This document shows, piece by piece, positions 18,301 through 27,636 of a stretch of DNA of 64,000 bases. The first letter of the stretch is position 1. Each line of letters begins with the position of its first letter. The notes below the pieces were generated by a model. That model was not told the DNA's origin and ran no database searches. It worked only from the letters and a program-made list of their open reading frames with translations. Location: positions 79,479-143,478 of the forward strand of contig DAOTWD010000003.1 in the NCBI GenBank assembly GCA_034435975.1. The letters run 5' to 3'. The stretch comes from CAKZQX01 sp034435975. Its GTDB lineage: Bacteria; Chloroflexota; Chloroflexia; Chloroflexales; Chloroflexaceae. The translations under genes and the position numbers were made by a program.

Positions 18301-20805
18301 ATGGTAAAACAAACTTTTATACGACAGTGTGGTACAGTGGTTGCGCTGTTTAGCATCTGGGTACTTATGATCGGCTTGCTGCCTACAGTACCGGTCATCG
18401 CCAACCAGCCCGTGAGTCAACCTCTGGATACAACGATGGAGAACTTTGCGGGTGGTATTTTTGAACGGACTACCATCAGTGCTACTGGTGATGGTGCCGT
18501 GGAATTAATGCGTGCTGGCAGGTTGCGGCGCTGGCAGGATGCTCCTTTCACTCTGCCTGAGAGTCTGGCAGAACAAGGTGTGGTAGCGCTGGGCGAGCGG
18601 CTGTATGTGATTGGCGGTAGTACTGACCCTGGTGCCGAAACAGGAGGTGGTTCAAGCAAAGTCTATTGGACAGAGATCGATCCAGCCCAGGGCCGTCCCA
18701 AAGATGCTGACCAACCCTGGAAGACGGTCGAACTGCCGACGGTTAAAACCAGTGATCGGTGTGAAACACCGGTGGCCGCACTCTCCCGTGCCGCAGTAGC
18801 GGCGGTGAAGGACGGGGGGCCACGTGGAACGAGTAATACCGGCACGCTGTATGTCATTGGCGGTCGAGTGGCACCTGCTCCCTGCCCGATCCCTACTCTC
18901 TCTAGCAACGTGGTACACATTGGGCGCGTTAACGCCGAGGGTGCCATTAGCTGGTCAGAAGGTTCAGAATTACCGAATGGCCTGGAATCGGCAACCGCGA
19001 CCAGTATTACCATTAATAATCGGACATTCATTTATGTCTTCGGTGGCCTGGAATACCGCATTAGTCCGATTACTGGTGGGCTACAGATTATCGAGTCGCG
19101 TACCGTGTATTATGCCGAGGTGAATAAGGCTGATGGTAGTCTGGGCAGTTGGAACATCGGGCCAGATATCCCCCTGGTCGGTGATGTGCCTGGCCTGTGG
19201 AATGCCACGGCAGTGCCGGTGGTGGCCCAGAATGGTAACAGTGCGATCTATCTGATGGGTGGTCAGACCCGGTTGAGTACACAGAGCGGCCAGGGAGCGG
19301 AATATAATCCCCGTGTCTTTCGGGCGATGATCAGCAATGATGGCACTCTTACCTGGGATACAGAGCCAGGACGCCTACAAAACGGTGGTAGTTCACCTGT
19401 GTCGTTCGGTCCTCGCATCGGTTTGTCGGGGGTTGTGCATGCGGGTAAGTTGTATCTCATCGGCGGTGCGGCGAGTGAGACAGCAAATGGCGAGAGTGCT
19501 GTCTTCACGGCGATTATCAACGATGACCTGACATTGCAGAATTTTGGAACAGATACGCTTCCGCAGTTTTTTGTCGAGAGTAGCAACATCTTGCCTTTCT
19601 GGCGTACATTTCACGCCAGTACCTTCGTGCCCGCCATACCAACTCCAGAAGACCCCGCAGCTGTCTATATCTTCACCATTGCTGGCACCGGCCCGAATCC
19701 TGCTGGTACCGTTAGTGTGCGCAATACCATGTTCAGGGGGCGTGTGGGCGGTAAGGGTGATACCCAGGAGGAAGGGAATGTCGTTGAGCAGGGGTGGTAT
19801 TATTCGCGGTTTCATACCACGCGTCTGTCCGATGCGCGCATTAAGCAGTTTATCTGGAACACAGAGCAGACCGATGATCAGGATATCCGGCTAGAATACC
19901 GTGTTACCAAAAATATCTGTAGCGCCGACAATCCTTTTGGTAATGCAGAGTGGAAAGCACTGGATGGGGTACCCGATAATGCCGGGAAGTTCTCAAAAAC
20001 TGGTCTCAATAATCATGTATTTGAAGATCGCGGTGAAGATGAACCGGAGGCCAACTGTGTCCAGTATCGTGCATTTTTGCAACGTGGTGCAGACACAGGC
20101 ACCTCACCCGCGCTGCTTGATGTGGGGATCGACGTGATTGCCAGTGGTAGTCCCGATCTGAAGGTACATACCTTGCAGGTTCTGCGGGGCGAGAACGAAC
20201 GAACGTTTACCGGGCTAAATATTGCGATTATTAACCAGAACGATGTCGAGAACACCACCGAGTTGCCGCCTGGCTCGTTCTATGTTGACCTGTGTGTGTT
20301 ACAACCTGGTGAAACAACCACTCCGCCGCAATTGAGTGTGTTTCCGCTGAATCTTGATCCACCCCTGCCATGTGTTAGATCCTATGCTATGGTTAACAGC
20401 AGCCAGGTGGGCATTGATAGACCCTATCAGATCAATCGGCGCTGGTATGATCCACATAACAATAATGCCGAACTGTCTTCGATGCAAGAAATGGAACGCT
20501 TCTTCGACAAAGTCGGCGTGTATAGGGTGTATGTCGCCGTAGACTCGCTCAACAACATTCCCGAGACATCACCTGGGGGCGAAGAGAACAACGTCAGCGA
20601 TCGATTAGAAGTTGTTATTTATCCGGCTGATGATCCAGTATGGAATCCGACGATGACTCCGCCGCCAGATGTGACTCCCGATGTTGATATTCCACCGGCA
20701 ATTGCTACTCCAACGCCCACTTTGACTACTGTTCCAACCGTGACCCCTACTCCAACTCCAGAGGCAGGGCCACCCACCGTGTATTTGCCGATTATCAGAC
20801 GTTAA
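18301..20805 (+). CDS. Secreted Kelch-repeat protein
   Basis: 834 residues. An N-terminal signal sequence (VVALFSIWVLMIGLLPTVPV) precedes at least five Kelch-type strands: LYVIGGSTDPG, LYVIGGRVAP, FIYVFGGLEY, AIYLMGGQTR and LYLIGGAASE. They suggest a beta-propeller in the N-terminal half. The C-terminal half has a CARDB-like region (LKVHTLQVLRG onward), then a Thr/Pro stalk and a final VYLPIIRR. The tail looks like a surface-sorting or anchoring signal. Start 18301 has GGAG at 7 nt. Placed between tadG and cpaB, it may be a cargo or adhesin of the Tad system; this is inference. Confidence 0.75.
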   Translation: MVKQTFIRQCGTVVALFSIWVLMIGLLPTVPVIANQPVSQPLDTTMENFAGGIFERTTISATGDGAVELMRAGRLRRWQDAPFTLPESLAEQGVVALGERLYVIGGSTDPGAETGGGSSKVYWTEIDPAQGRPKDADQPWKTVELPTVKTSDRCETPVAALSRAAVAAVKDGGPRGTSNTGTLYVIGGRVAPAPCPIPTLSSNVVHIGRVNAEGAISWSEGSELPNGLESATATSITINNRTFIYVFGGLEYRISPITGGLQIIESRTVYYAEVNKADGSLGSWNIGPDIPLVGDVPGLWNATAVPVVAQNGNSAIYLMGGQTRLSTQSGQGAEYNPRVFRAMISNDGTLTWDTEPGRLQNGGSSPVSFGPRIGLSGVVHAGKLYLIGGAASETANGESAVFTAIINDDLTLQNFGTDTLPQFFVESSNILPFWRTFHASTFVPAIPTPEDPAAVYIFTIAGTGPNPAGTVSVRNTMFRGRVGGKGDTQEEGNVVEQGWYYSRFHTTRLSDARIKQFIWNTEQTDDQDIRLEYRVTKNICSADNPFGNAEWKALDGVPDNAGKFSKTGLNNHVFEDRGEDEPEANCVQYRAFLQRGADTGTSPALLDVGIDVIASGSPDLKVHTLQVLRGENERTFTGLNIAIINQNDVENTTELPPGSFYVDLCVLQPGETTTPPQLSVFPLNLDPPLPCVRSYAMVNSSQVGIDRPYQINRRWYDPHNNNAELSSMQEMERFFDKVGVYRVYVAVDSLNNIPETSPGGEENNVSDRLEVVIYPADDPVWNPTMTPPPDVTPDVDIPPAIATPTPTLTTVPTVTPTPTPEAGPPTVYLPIIRR

Positions 20806-21038
20806 CACGGGTATGGCAGGGCGATGACATGGCGTACACAGCAGGGAAACGGGCAGACCGTATCTCCCTGCTGCGTGCTGTCGTGCTTTGTTCAAGAAGT
20901 ATATCATTAGAGCTAGAAATACCAGCAGTATGGGTTGTAGCACGGTGTAGAGGGCTTATGAACAGGAACGTAGAGCAGCCTATCCCAATTGACAATGCCT
21001 TCAGGCGTGCTCTATTGTCATTGACGCAGCGAACGTAG

Positions 21039-21167
21039 TATTACAACGAGACTTCACCACAGCCGGAGCGCGGGGGCTACAGGCCTCTGCGCATGGTTCC
21101 TTTGTAGTGTGGCGGGTTGAAGCCGCACCACGCCTTCCTACCCAGGGGATGTCTCGTTGCAGTAATA
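21039..21167. repeat. Element with terminal inverted repeats upstream of cpaB
   Basis: AACGAGAC (21045-21052) with its TATTAC extension pairs with GTCTCGTT (21151-21158) and GTAATA (21162-21167), leaving a 3-nt bulge. Inside lies an imperfect GTGTGGCGG/CCGCACCAC hairpin. About 125 bp, no coding content. The rest of the 540-bp gap (20806-21345) shows no gene. Confidence 0.5.
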
Positions 21168-21275
21168 GAGCGATGATTGGCTTTGATTAGGATACGGTCT
21201 TGAGACGAACCTGCTATGCTCCGGCACGTTATCACCATACATTGCGCTAAATATGATCCATTGGTAACAGGCGTG

Positions 21276-21284
21276 TGCTATAAT
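21276..21284 (+). promoter_or_regulatory. Extended -10 promoter of cpaB
   Basis: TGC-TATAAT (21276-21284), an extended -10 element 61 bp before the cpaB start, without a clear -35. Confidence 0.55.
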
Positions 21285-21345
21285 ATGGCACATAATATGG
21301 CTGGTGGCCCGTTGGGTTCGCATTGATAAGGAAAGAAGCCTCATT

Positions 21346-22314
21346 ATGAGACGTGGTGGCATGGTTATACTTTTCATTGGTGTCATTGTGGCGCTGATTG
21401 TTGCAGGCTTCCTGATCTTTTTTTTCCAGATGAATAATTTTGGCGGTGGAGAAATCACTCCGGTTCCTACGGAAGATCCGGGCATTGTGGTGGTGGTGGC
21501 ACGGGTTGATATTCCTGCCAATACCCTGATTGATGATCGGGATACATTACTGGACGAGCGGACTATTCCAACCAACAATTTTTCTCCTCAATATCTGACC
21601 AATATGGCAGATGTCGAGGGACGACTGGCAGTAAACGTTATTCGGGCAGGCGATCCTATTCGTCGCTCTGATCTAACCACTCCCGGTCTGTCTCAGCAGA
21701 TCCCAACCGCCGAGCCAGATCGGCCGCGAACCAAAGCCTATTCGCTCCTGGTCAACAGTCTGTCGGGCGTAGCCGATCAGATTCGCCCCAACGATTTTGT
21801 CGATGTGGTTGCGACCTTCTCTATTCCACGCCGGCTTACGTATCCGACAGGAAGGGATGACCAGGGCCAGATAGTATATGAACACTTCACTGAGATCTTC
21901 CAGTCTACTAAAACCATCGTCCAACAGGTGCAGGTTATGCGCATCCTTCGTCGGAGGGTTAATGCCGAGGGTACGCCCGTGGCTCAACAAGAACAGCCCA
22001 CAGCCCCGACAGGTGAACCAGGCCAGACAACTCAAGGTGACTTTGTTACCGAAGGAGACTGGTTGCTCGTGCTGGCGGTTAATAATCAAGAGGCTGAATT
22101 GATTGACTTTGCCCGTAATACCAACGCTGCTATTACCTTGGTATTGCGCGGGGCTGGTGATGGAGACTTTGAACAAACGATCGGTGCGTCATTTGATTTG
22201 CTTGTTGGTGAATTTGGTGTGCCATTACCGCAGCCAGTACGCGGACGGGTACATGGTGAAGAGGTATTTCTTCCTGATCCGACCTCAACCCCGGCCCCAA
22301 CGCGGGTGCCGTAG
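21346..22314 (+). CDS. cpaB: Flp pilus assembly protein CpaB (RcpC)
   Basis: 322 residues. One N-terminal membrane segment (MVILFIGVIVALIVAGFLIF) is followed by a SAF domain (about 45-115; VARVDIPANTLIDDRDTL) and an RcpC/CpaB domain with WLLVLAVNNQEAELIDFARN. CpaB is an envelope component of Tad machines, in diderms next to the secretin. Here no secretin gene is present. The ATG at 21346 follows AAGGAAAGAAG. It is separated from cpaE by 254 bp holding a long inverted repeat. Confidence 0.9.
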   Translation: MRRGGMVILFIGVIVALIVAGFLIFFFQMNNFGGGEITPVPTEDPGIVVVVARVDIPANTLIDDRDTLLDERTIPTNNFSPQYLTNMADVEGRLAVNVIRAGDPIRRSDLTTPGLSQQIPTAEPDRPRTKAYSLLVNSLSGVADQIRPNDFVDVVATFSIPRRLTYPTGRDDQGQIVYEHFTEIFQSTKTIVQQVQVMRILRRRVNAEGTPVAQQEQPTAPTGEPGQTTQGDFVTEGDWLLVLAVNNQEAELIDFARNTNAAITLVLRGAGDGDFEQTIGASFDLLVGEFGVPLPQPVRGRVHGEEVFLPDPTSTPAPTRVP

Positions 22315-22368
22315 CAGGCTGGTTGCGTCTATACGGAGAGCAACGCTGATGCTTGTACAATAGTAGCG

Positions 22369-22423
22369 ACGATCATGCATGCTTGAACCGGTCAACTGCA
22401 CTGCTTCAAGCATGCATGATCGT
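22369..22423. repeat. Perfect 19-bp inverted repeat between cpaB and cpaE
   Basis: ACGATCATGCATGCTTGAA (22369-22387) pairs perfectly with 22405-22423 across a 17-nt loop. No T run follows, so it is not a textbook terminator. It may cap the cpaB transcript, mark a processing site, or bind a regulator. Confidence 0.7.
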
Positions 22424-22568
22424 ATACTCAATATGCATGTGGGGATTGTGCGCACCCGTTGCTTATATAGGGTAGTGTTGTGAATGCGAATGTAGATCGA
22501 TTTTTTGCTTGAGCTATGCGCTGATTGGGTACGCAACTGCCGAACCATGCGAGATGAGGAGTTAATCC

Positions 22569-23849
22569 ATGACAGAAAGCGACAAGATCCGGGTGATGAT
22601 TGTAGACGATATTGTAGATACCCGTGATCAGATCGAGAAACTGTTGTTTTTCGAGAAAGATATCGAAGTTATTGCCAAAGCCAGCAATGGCCGTGAGGCA
22701 GTAGCGATGGCTAAACAGTATAAACCAGATGTTATCCTGATGGACATTAATATGCCCGAAATGGATGGCATCGCGGCCACGGAAGCGATCATGGCCCAGG
22801 ACTCAGCGGTGCAGGTCATCATTATGAGCGTGCAGGGTGAGACCGACTATCTGCGCCGGGCTATGCTGGCCGGGGCACGGGAGTTTTTGACCAAGCCGAT
22901 CAGTGCAGATGATCTGTATAAATCGATTCGTCATGTTTATCGTCTGGCAGCTACTCGACCACGTGTTGCACCACAGGCAAGCAGTGCTACTGATAATGGG
23001 AGGAGTGACAGCGGCACTCAGGGGCAGATCATCGCAGTGTTCAGTCCCAAAGGCGGAGTTGGCACCTCTACGATCGCCGCCAATTTAGCGGTAGCGTTAC
23101 GGCAGTTAACACACAAGAAGGTGGTTCTGGTTGATGGGAACTTGATTTTTGGCGACCTGAACGTTATTCTGAATTTAATCTCGAAAAAGACCATAGTCGA
23201 ACTGGCCCAACGGGTAGATGATCTTGACCGCGATTTACTGAATGATGTACTGGCGACACATACCTCCCAGATTAAAGTATTACTTGCTCCGCCCAATCCA
23301 CAAACGGGTGAACTGGTGACAGCAGATCACTTACGAACTATACTAGAGTTGATACGCCGCGAATTTGATTATGTGGTGGTAGATACGCAGTCGTCGTTTC
23401 AAGATCGCGCTCTGGCTGTGTTAGATCTCGCGGATCGGATTGTGACCTTGATGACACTGGAAATGCCGTGCATTAAGAATATCAAGCTCTTCCTGGAGGT
23501 TGCCGAGCTACTAGAATATTCGAAAGAAAAGATTATGCTGGTCCTCAACAAGGCTGATAATCGCATGGGCTTTAGTGTCAAAGATGTGCAAAATAATATA
23601 CAACACGAGGTTATGTTGCAGATTGCGAATGCGCCCCAGGAGGTAACGTATTCAATCAATGAGGGGGTACCGCTGGTGATTTCCAGGCGTACGCATCCAA
23701 CATCGCGAGATATCTTTACACTGGCCGGGCGATTGTGCAATGTCTCGAAAGGGGTTACGGATGTACCGCCACCGTCGGATGGGCGGACACCTCAGAAGAA
23801 GGCAGGCCAGAGCCGTGGTTTATTTGGTCGGTTGTTGGCACGACGATAG
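22569..23849 (+). CDS. cpaE: CpaE/TadZ-like protein: receiver domain plus ParA/MinD-like ATPase
   Basis: 426 residues. The receiver (8-125) keeps the acid pair (IVDD), phosphoacceptor Asp in LMDINMPEMDG, the switch Ser in IIMSVQ and Lys in FLTKP, so it looks phosphorylatable. The ATPase (about 155-400) has a deviant Walker A, SPKGGVGTST, in which the second Lys of ParA/MinD (GKS/T) is Thr, and VVVDTQSS as Walker B region. CpaE/TadZ positions the Tad machine at a cell site. The gene is 29 bp before cpaF. The tail GLFGRLLARR may bind membrane. Confidence 0.9.
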   Translation: MTESDKIRVMIVDDIVDTRDQIEKLLFFEKDIEVIAKASNGREAVAMAKQYKPDVILMDINMPEMDGIAATEAIMAQDSAVQVIIMSVQGETDYLRRAMLAGAREFLTKPISADDLYKSIRHVYRLAATRPRVAPQASSATDNGRSDSGTQGQIIAVFSPKGGVGTSTIAANLAVALRQLTHKKVVLVDGNLIFGDLNVILNLISKKTIVELAQRVDDLDRDLLNDVLATHTSQIKVLLAPPNPQTGELVTADHLRTILELIRREFDYVVVDTQSSFQDRALAVLDLADRIVTLMTLEMPCIKNIKLFLEVAELLEYSKEKIMLVLNKADNRMGFSVKDVQNNIQHEVMLQIANAPQEVTYSINEGVPLVISRRTHPTSRDIFTLAGRLCNVSKGVTDVPPPSDGRTPQKKAGQSRGLFGRLLARR

Positions 23850-23878
23850 CAAGTTTTTCATATAGGCGGAGGCATAGT

Positions 23879-25288
23879 ATGTCGTTGTTGAAACGCATTG
23901 GTGGTGCAACTCCGGGAACAGAAGAGGCAACAGGGACACAACGTCCAGTGGTGACGAGTACTCTGCGTCGAGAAGAGGTGCGTCCATCTGGCTCTGGAAG
24001 TGGACGTGAACAGGAAGATACGTTCACTGAGATCAAGATGCGTGTGCAATCCAAGTTGATTAGTGAACTCGATCCTAACCTGGATCTTTCAAATACGACA
24101 CGTGTGCGACGCCAGGTTGAGGAGGTCTTTAACTCGATCCTAGATGGCGAGAGCATTGTCTTGAGTCGTGCTGAGCGGGCGCGCATGTTTGAAGCTATAG
24201 CGGCTGACATTCTGGGGTATGGGCCATTGCAGCAATTTCTGGCAGATGATGAAATCAGTGAAATTATGGTGAATGGCCCACGGCAGATCTATATTGAAAA
24301 GCGTGGTAAGCTGATCAAAACCGATGTCGTGTTTTATAATGACGACCATGTGTTGCGCATTATCGATCGGATTGTTGCTCCACTGGGGCGACGTATTGAT
24401 GAGTCATCGCCGATGGTCGATGCACGTTTGCCCGATGGTAGTCGTGTCAATGCGATTATCCGCCCGTTGTCGCTGATCGGGCCCGTGATCACGATCCGTA
24501 AATTTCGCAAGGAATCCTTTACGGTGGCCGATCTGGTGCGCTTTGGCACGTTCACTCAGGAGATGGTCGAGTTTCTCGCGGCATGTGTCCGTGCTCGGTT
24601 GAATATTGTCGTATCTGGTGGGACTGGCTCAGGCAAAACAACCACCCTGAATGTCCTTTCATCGTTTATCCCTGAAGATGAACGGATCATCACCGTTGAA
24701 AACGCAGCGGAGTTACAATTACGCCAGGAACATGTGATAACACTCGAATCACGTCCGCCAAATATTGAAGGCCGTGGTGAAGTCACTATTCGCGATCTGG
24801 TGATTAACTGTTTGCGTATGCGCCCGGAACGAATCGTGGTCGGTGAGTGTCGTGGCGGTGAAACGCTTGACATGCTCCAGGCAATGAATACCGGCCACGA
24901 TGGTTCTATGACTACGGTGCATGCGAACTCACCTCGTGATAGTATTGCCCGTATCGAGACAATGTGTTTGATGGCCGGGATGGATTTGCCCTCACGCGCT
25001 ATTCGTGAACAGATTGCCGCAGCGGTTGATGTGATTGTGCAGCAGGGCCGTATGAAAGACGGTACGCGCAAAGTTACGGCGATCACCGAGGTGCAAGGCA
25101 TGGAAGGTGATGTGGTGGTTCTACAGGACATCTTCGTGTTTGAGCAAACGGGCATTGATGAAAATGGTAAGATTGTAGGAACATTACGTCCAACCGGTGT
25201 CCGACCGAAGTTTGTTGAGAAGTTTGAGGCACTCAATATTTATCTACCACCAAATGTTTTTGGCTATTCGGCGGAACGGTTCTTCTAG
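23879..25288 (+). CDS. cpaF: Tad pilus assembly ATPase CpaF (TadA)
   Basis: 469 residues, type II/IV secretion ATPase of the VirB11/PilT family that powers pilin polymerisation. Walker A is VSGGTGSGKTTTLN (about 247-256); the Asp box reads ITVENAAELQL, with Asn where Asp is usual; PERIVVGECRGGE is Walker B and TVHANSPRDS the His box. The N-terminal region (GYGPLQQFLADDEISEIMVN) is typical of CpaF. The start at 23879 follows GGAGG at 6 nt; the frame opens earlier inside cpaE. Confidence 0.95.
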   Translation: MSLLKRIGGATPGTEEATGTQRPVVTSTLRREEVRPSGSGSGREQEDTFTEIKMRVQSKLISELDPNLDLSNTTRVRRQVEEVFNSILDGESIVLSRAERARMFEAIAADILGYGPLQQFLADDEISEIMVNGPRQIYIEKRGKLIKTDVVFYNDDHVLRIIDRIVAPLGRRIDESSPMVDARLPDGSRVNAIIRPLSLIGPVITIRKFRKESFTVADLVRFGTFTQEMVEFLAACVRARLNIVVSGGTGSGKTTTLNVLSSFIPEDERIITVENAAELQLRQEHVITLESRPPNIEGRGEVTIRDLVINCLRMRPERIVVGECRGGETLDMLQAMNTGHDGSMTTVHANSPRDSIARIETMCLMAGMDLPSRAIREQIAAAVDVIVQQGRMKDGTRKVTAITEVQGMEGDVVVLQDIFVFEQTGIDENGKIVGTLRPTGVRPKFVEKFEALNIYLPPNVFGYSAERFF

Positions 25289-25298
25289 GAATGGTGGA

Positions 25299-26285
25299 AT
25301 GCAAAACATGCTTGGGTCTGACATACTGCCATTTGCGGCAGCCGGGGTTGTCTTTCTCGTGATCATTCTCGTCTCCGGGGTAGTAGCCCGAACTATAGGA
25401 CGTGATGATGTCTCGGATCGTCTCTCGCAGTATGCGAGGCGCGGTGATGCGGAAGCAGACGTTAATCCACAGCAGGTGTTTGCTCGTATCGATGCAGTTG
25501 TCCGCAAGAGTGAACGGGGAAACAATCTGGCGCGCGACCTGGCACGTGCTGACCTGAAATGGAAGGTATCAGAGTTTATTGGCCTGAAGTTGCTGTCAGC
25601 CTTAGCCGGAGCGGGCATGGGTGCTTTTGTTGGACGTGCATCTCCACAGGCAATGTTGATCTCAGCACTGGTGGGTGCGGTGCTGCTATCATTTGCGCCA
25701 AACGTCTACATGTCTATCCGTGCTAGTAGGCGCGTAAAGTCCTTTAATAACCAGTTGGGTGATACGATTATTTTAATGGCCAATGCTTTGCGTAGTGGGT
25801 ATAGCTTTTTGCAGACCCTGGATATGGTCTCGAAAGAGGCTCCGCCGCCGGTCTCAACCGAGTTTAATCGCGTTGTCCAGGAGGTTGGTCTCGGCCGCAC
25901 CACCGAGGAGGCACTCGCCAATCTGTTGCGTCGCGTACCATCAGATGACCTCGAATTGCTTATCACGGCAGTGAATATACAGCATGAAGTTGGAGGTAAT
26001 CTGGCACAAATTCTGGATACCATTGGTCATACGATTCGTGAGCGGGTACGTATCAAGGGTGAAATCAAAACGTTGACGGCTCAGGGACGTATTTCGGCCT
26101 ATGTGATTACAGGGTTACCCGTTGCCCTGGCTATTTTTATTAGTGTCATCAATCCTGAGTATATGGCTCCTCTGTTTAGCTTTGGTATGCCCCCCGAACA
26201 CTGGTGTTGCTTACCGGTTACGGCAGCGTTCATGATTTTGATTGGTTATCTTGCCATTATGAAGATCGTTGATATTGAGGTGTGA
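25299..26285 (+). CDS. tadB: Tad inner-membrane platform protein TadB
   Basis: 328 residues. A type II secretion F domain (about 150-275; NQLGDTIILMANALRSGYSF, then EVGGNLAQILDTIGHTIRER) lies between membrane segments at about 10-30, 110-150 and 280-325. TadB and TadC form the platform on which CpaF acts. ATG 25299 is 8 nt after AGGA. It follows cpaF by 10 bp and precedes tadC by 9 bp, a tight operon. Confidence 0.9.
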   Translation: MQNMLGSDILPFAAAGVVFLVIILVSGVVARTIGRDDVSDRLSQYARRGDAEADVNPQQVFARIDAVVRKSERGNNLARDLARADLKWKVSEFIGLKLLSALAGAGMGAFVGRASPQAMLISALVGAVLLSFAPNVYMSIRASRRVKSFNNQLGDTIILMANALRSGYSFLQTLDMVSKEAPPPVSTEFNRVVQEVGLGRTTEEALANLLRRVPSDDLELLITAVNIQHEVGGNLAQILDTIGHTIRERVRIKGEIKTLTAQGRISAYVITGLPVALAIFISVINPEYMAPLFSFGMPPEHWCCLPVTAAFMILIGYLAIMKIVDIEV

Positions 26286-26294
26286 GGTACAGGT

Positions 26295-27221
26295 ATGAAT
26301 CCTATGCTTATTTTGATCATCATGGGCATACTGTTTCTCTTCAGTGTCTTACTAATTATCTTTGGCCTGACCCGGTGGAAACAGGCCGATATGATTAGTG
26401 ATCGCCTCAACCAGTTTACCGAGCGCGTCATGACGCTCGAAGAACTGGAGTTGCAACAACCATTCCATCAACGTGTCCTCGTGCCAATGGGACGTTCTAT
26501 TTTAACAACGCTCGGTAACTATGGGCCGAAACAGAGTGCCGAACGGCTCAAGAGAAATCTCCAGCAAGCTGGCAACCCTGGAGGTATTACGCCCACCATG
26601 TTTATCGGGTTGCGGGTCGCTCTGGCGATATTGCTCTGTGGTATTTTTGCCTTTGTCACCTTCACCACGATGGAGTTCTTGCGAGCAGTGTTGTACAGCG
26701 CCTTTGCGCTGGTTCTGGGGTATATGTTACCAGTGGTCTGGCTGGGGCGTCAGATTGCCAGGCGTAAACATAATATCGTTAAGGCTCTCCCTGATGCATT
26801 AGATCTGATAACCATCAGCGTTGAGGCTGGTCTGGCCTTTGACTCGGCTATCCAGCGGGTGACTGATAAGTGGGATGATGAACTGAGTAAAGAGCTTGCA
26901 CGGGTATTGGCCGATATGCGCCTGGGGCGATCACGCCGTGAAGCTCTGCGCGATATGGCGACACGGACAGGAGTCGATGACGTGCAGACCTTTGTAGCCG
27001 CCATTATTCAGGCCGATCAACTGGGTGTACCGTTATCCAAGATCCTGCGTATTCAATCCGATCAGTTGCGGATCCGGCGCCGTCAGCGGGCAGAAGAAGC
27101 AGCCCAGAAGGCACCGATCAAAATGCTCTTCCCTATGGTATTCTTGATCTTTCCGGCGCTGTTTGTGGTTATTCTTGGCCCGGCCGTACCACGGATTATG
27201 TCGTCGCTGGGTAGTTTGTAG
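26295..27221 (+). CDS. tadC: Tad inner-membrane platform protein TadC
   Basis: 308 residues, the second F-domain protein of the pair. Membrane segments at about 3-25, 95-150 and 280-300; F-domain signature ALPDALDLITISVEAGLAFD and IIQADQLGVPLSKILRIQSD. Order cpaE-cpaF-tadB-tadC is the standard Tad core. Confidence 0.9.
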   Translation: MNPMLILIIMGILFLFSVLLIIFGLTRWKQADMISDRLNQFTERVMTLEELELQQPFHQRVLVPMGRSILTTLGNYGPKQSAERLKRNLQQAGNPGGITPTMFIGLRVALAILLCGIFAFVTFTTMEFLRAVLYSAFALVLGYMLPVVWLGRQIARRKHNIVKALPDALDLITISVEAGLAFDSAIQRVTDKWDDELSKELARVLADMRLGRSRREALRDMATRTGVDDVQTFVAAIIQADQLGVPLSKILRIQSDQLRIRRRQRAEEAAQKAPIKMLFPMVFLIFPALFVVILGPAVPRIMSSLGSL

Positions 27222-27261
27222 TATGTCTCTCAAATGATAGCTGATCCCAGAACTCTGGCCT

Positions 27262-27636
27262 ATGTCTATACTCGTTATGAATGAAACCCGCCAGTGTCGA
27301 TTAGCAGACCGTTGTCAACTGGCGCGTAGCTTCTGGTCGCGTGGATTAGGATTGATGGGGCGTGCCAGCCTTGAGCCTGGTGCGGGATTGTTGATCTATC
27401 CTGAGTGGAGTATTCATACCTTTTTTATGCGCTTTCCGATCGATGTAGTGTTTGTTGATCGGTACGATACTGTGATTGGTATACGTCATGCAATGCCCCC
27501 CTATCGTCCCTATGCGGGTGCCTGGGGAGCGCGCTATGTGCTGGAATTGCCGGCTGGAGTACTGGCAGCAACCGCAACCTGTGTTGGTGATCAATTGACA
27601 GTAACACCCTCCCCACATGTATCGGGGCGGCAATGA
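27262..27636 (+). CDS. DUF192-family protein
   Basis: 124 residues. DUF192 signatures: ARSFWSRGLGLMGRASLEPG, IHTFFMRFPIDVVFVD and a C-terminal YVLELPAG. DUF192 genes are often found near tad loci, but the function is unknown. It starts 40 bp after tadC and overlaps the next gene by ATGA, which implies translational coupling. No signal peptide is evident, unlike many DUF192 proteins. Confidence 0.85.
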   Translation: MSILVMNETRQCRLADRCQLARSFWSRGLGLMGRASLEPGAGLLIYPEWSIHTFFMRFPIDVVFVDRYDTVIGIRHAMPPYRPYAGAWGARYVLELPAGVLAATATCVGDQLTVTPSPHVSGRQ

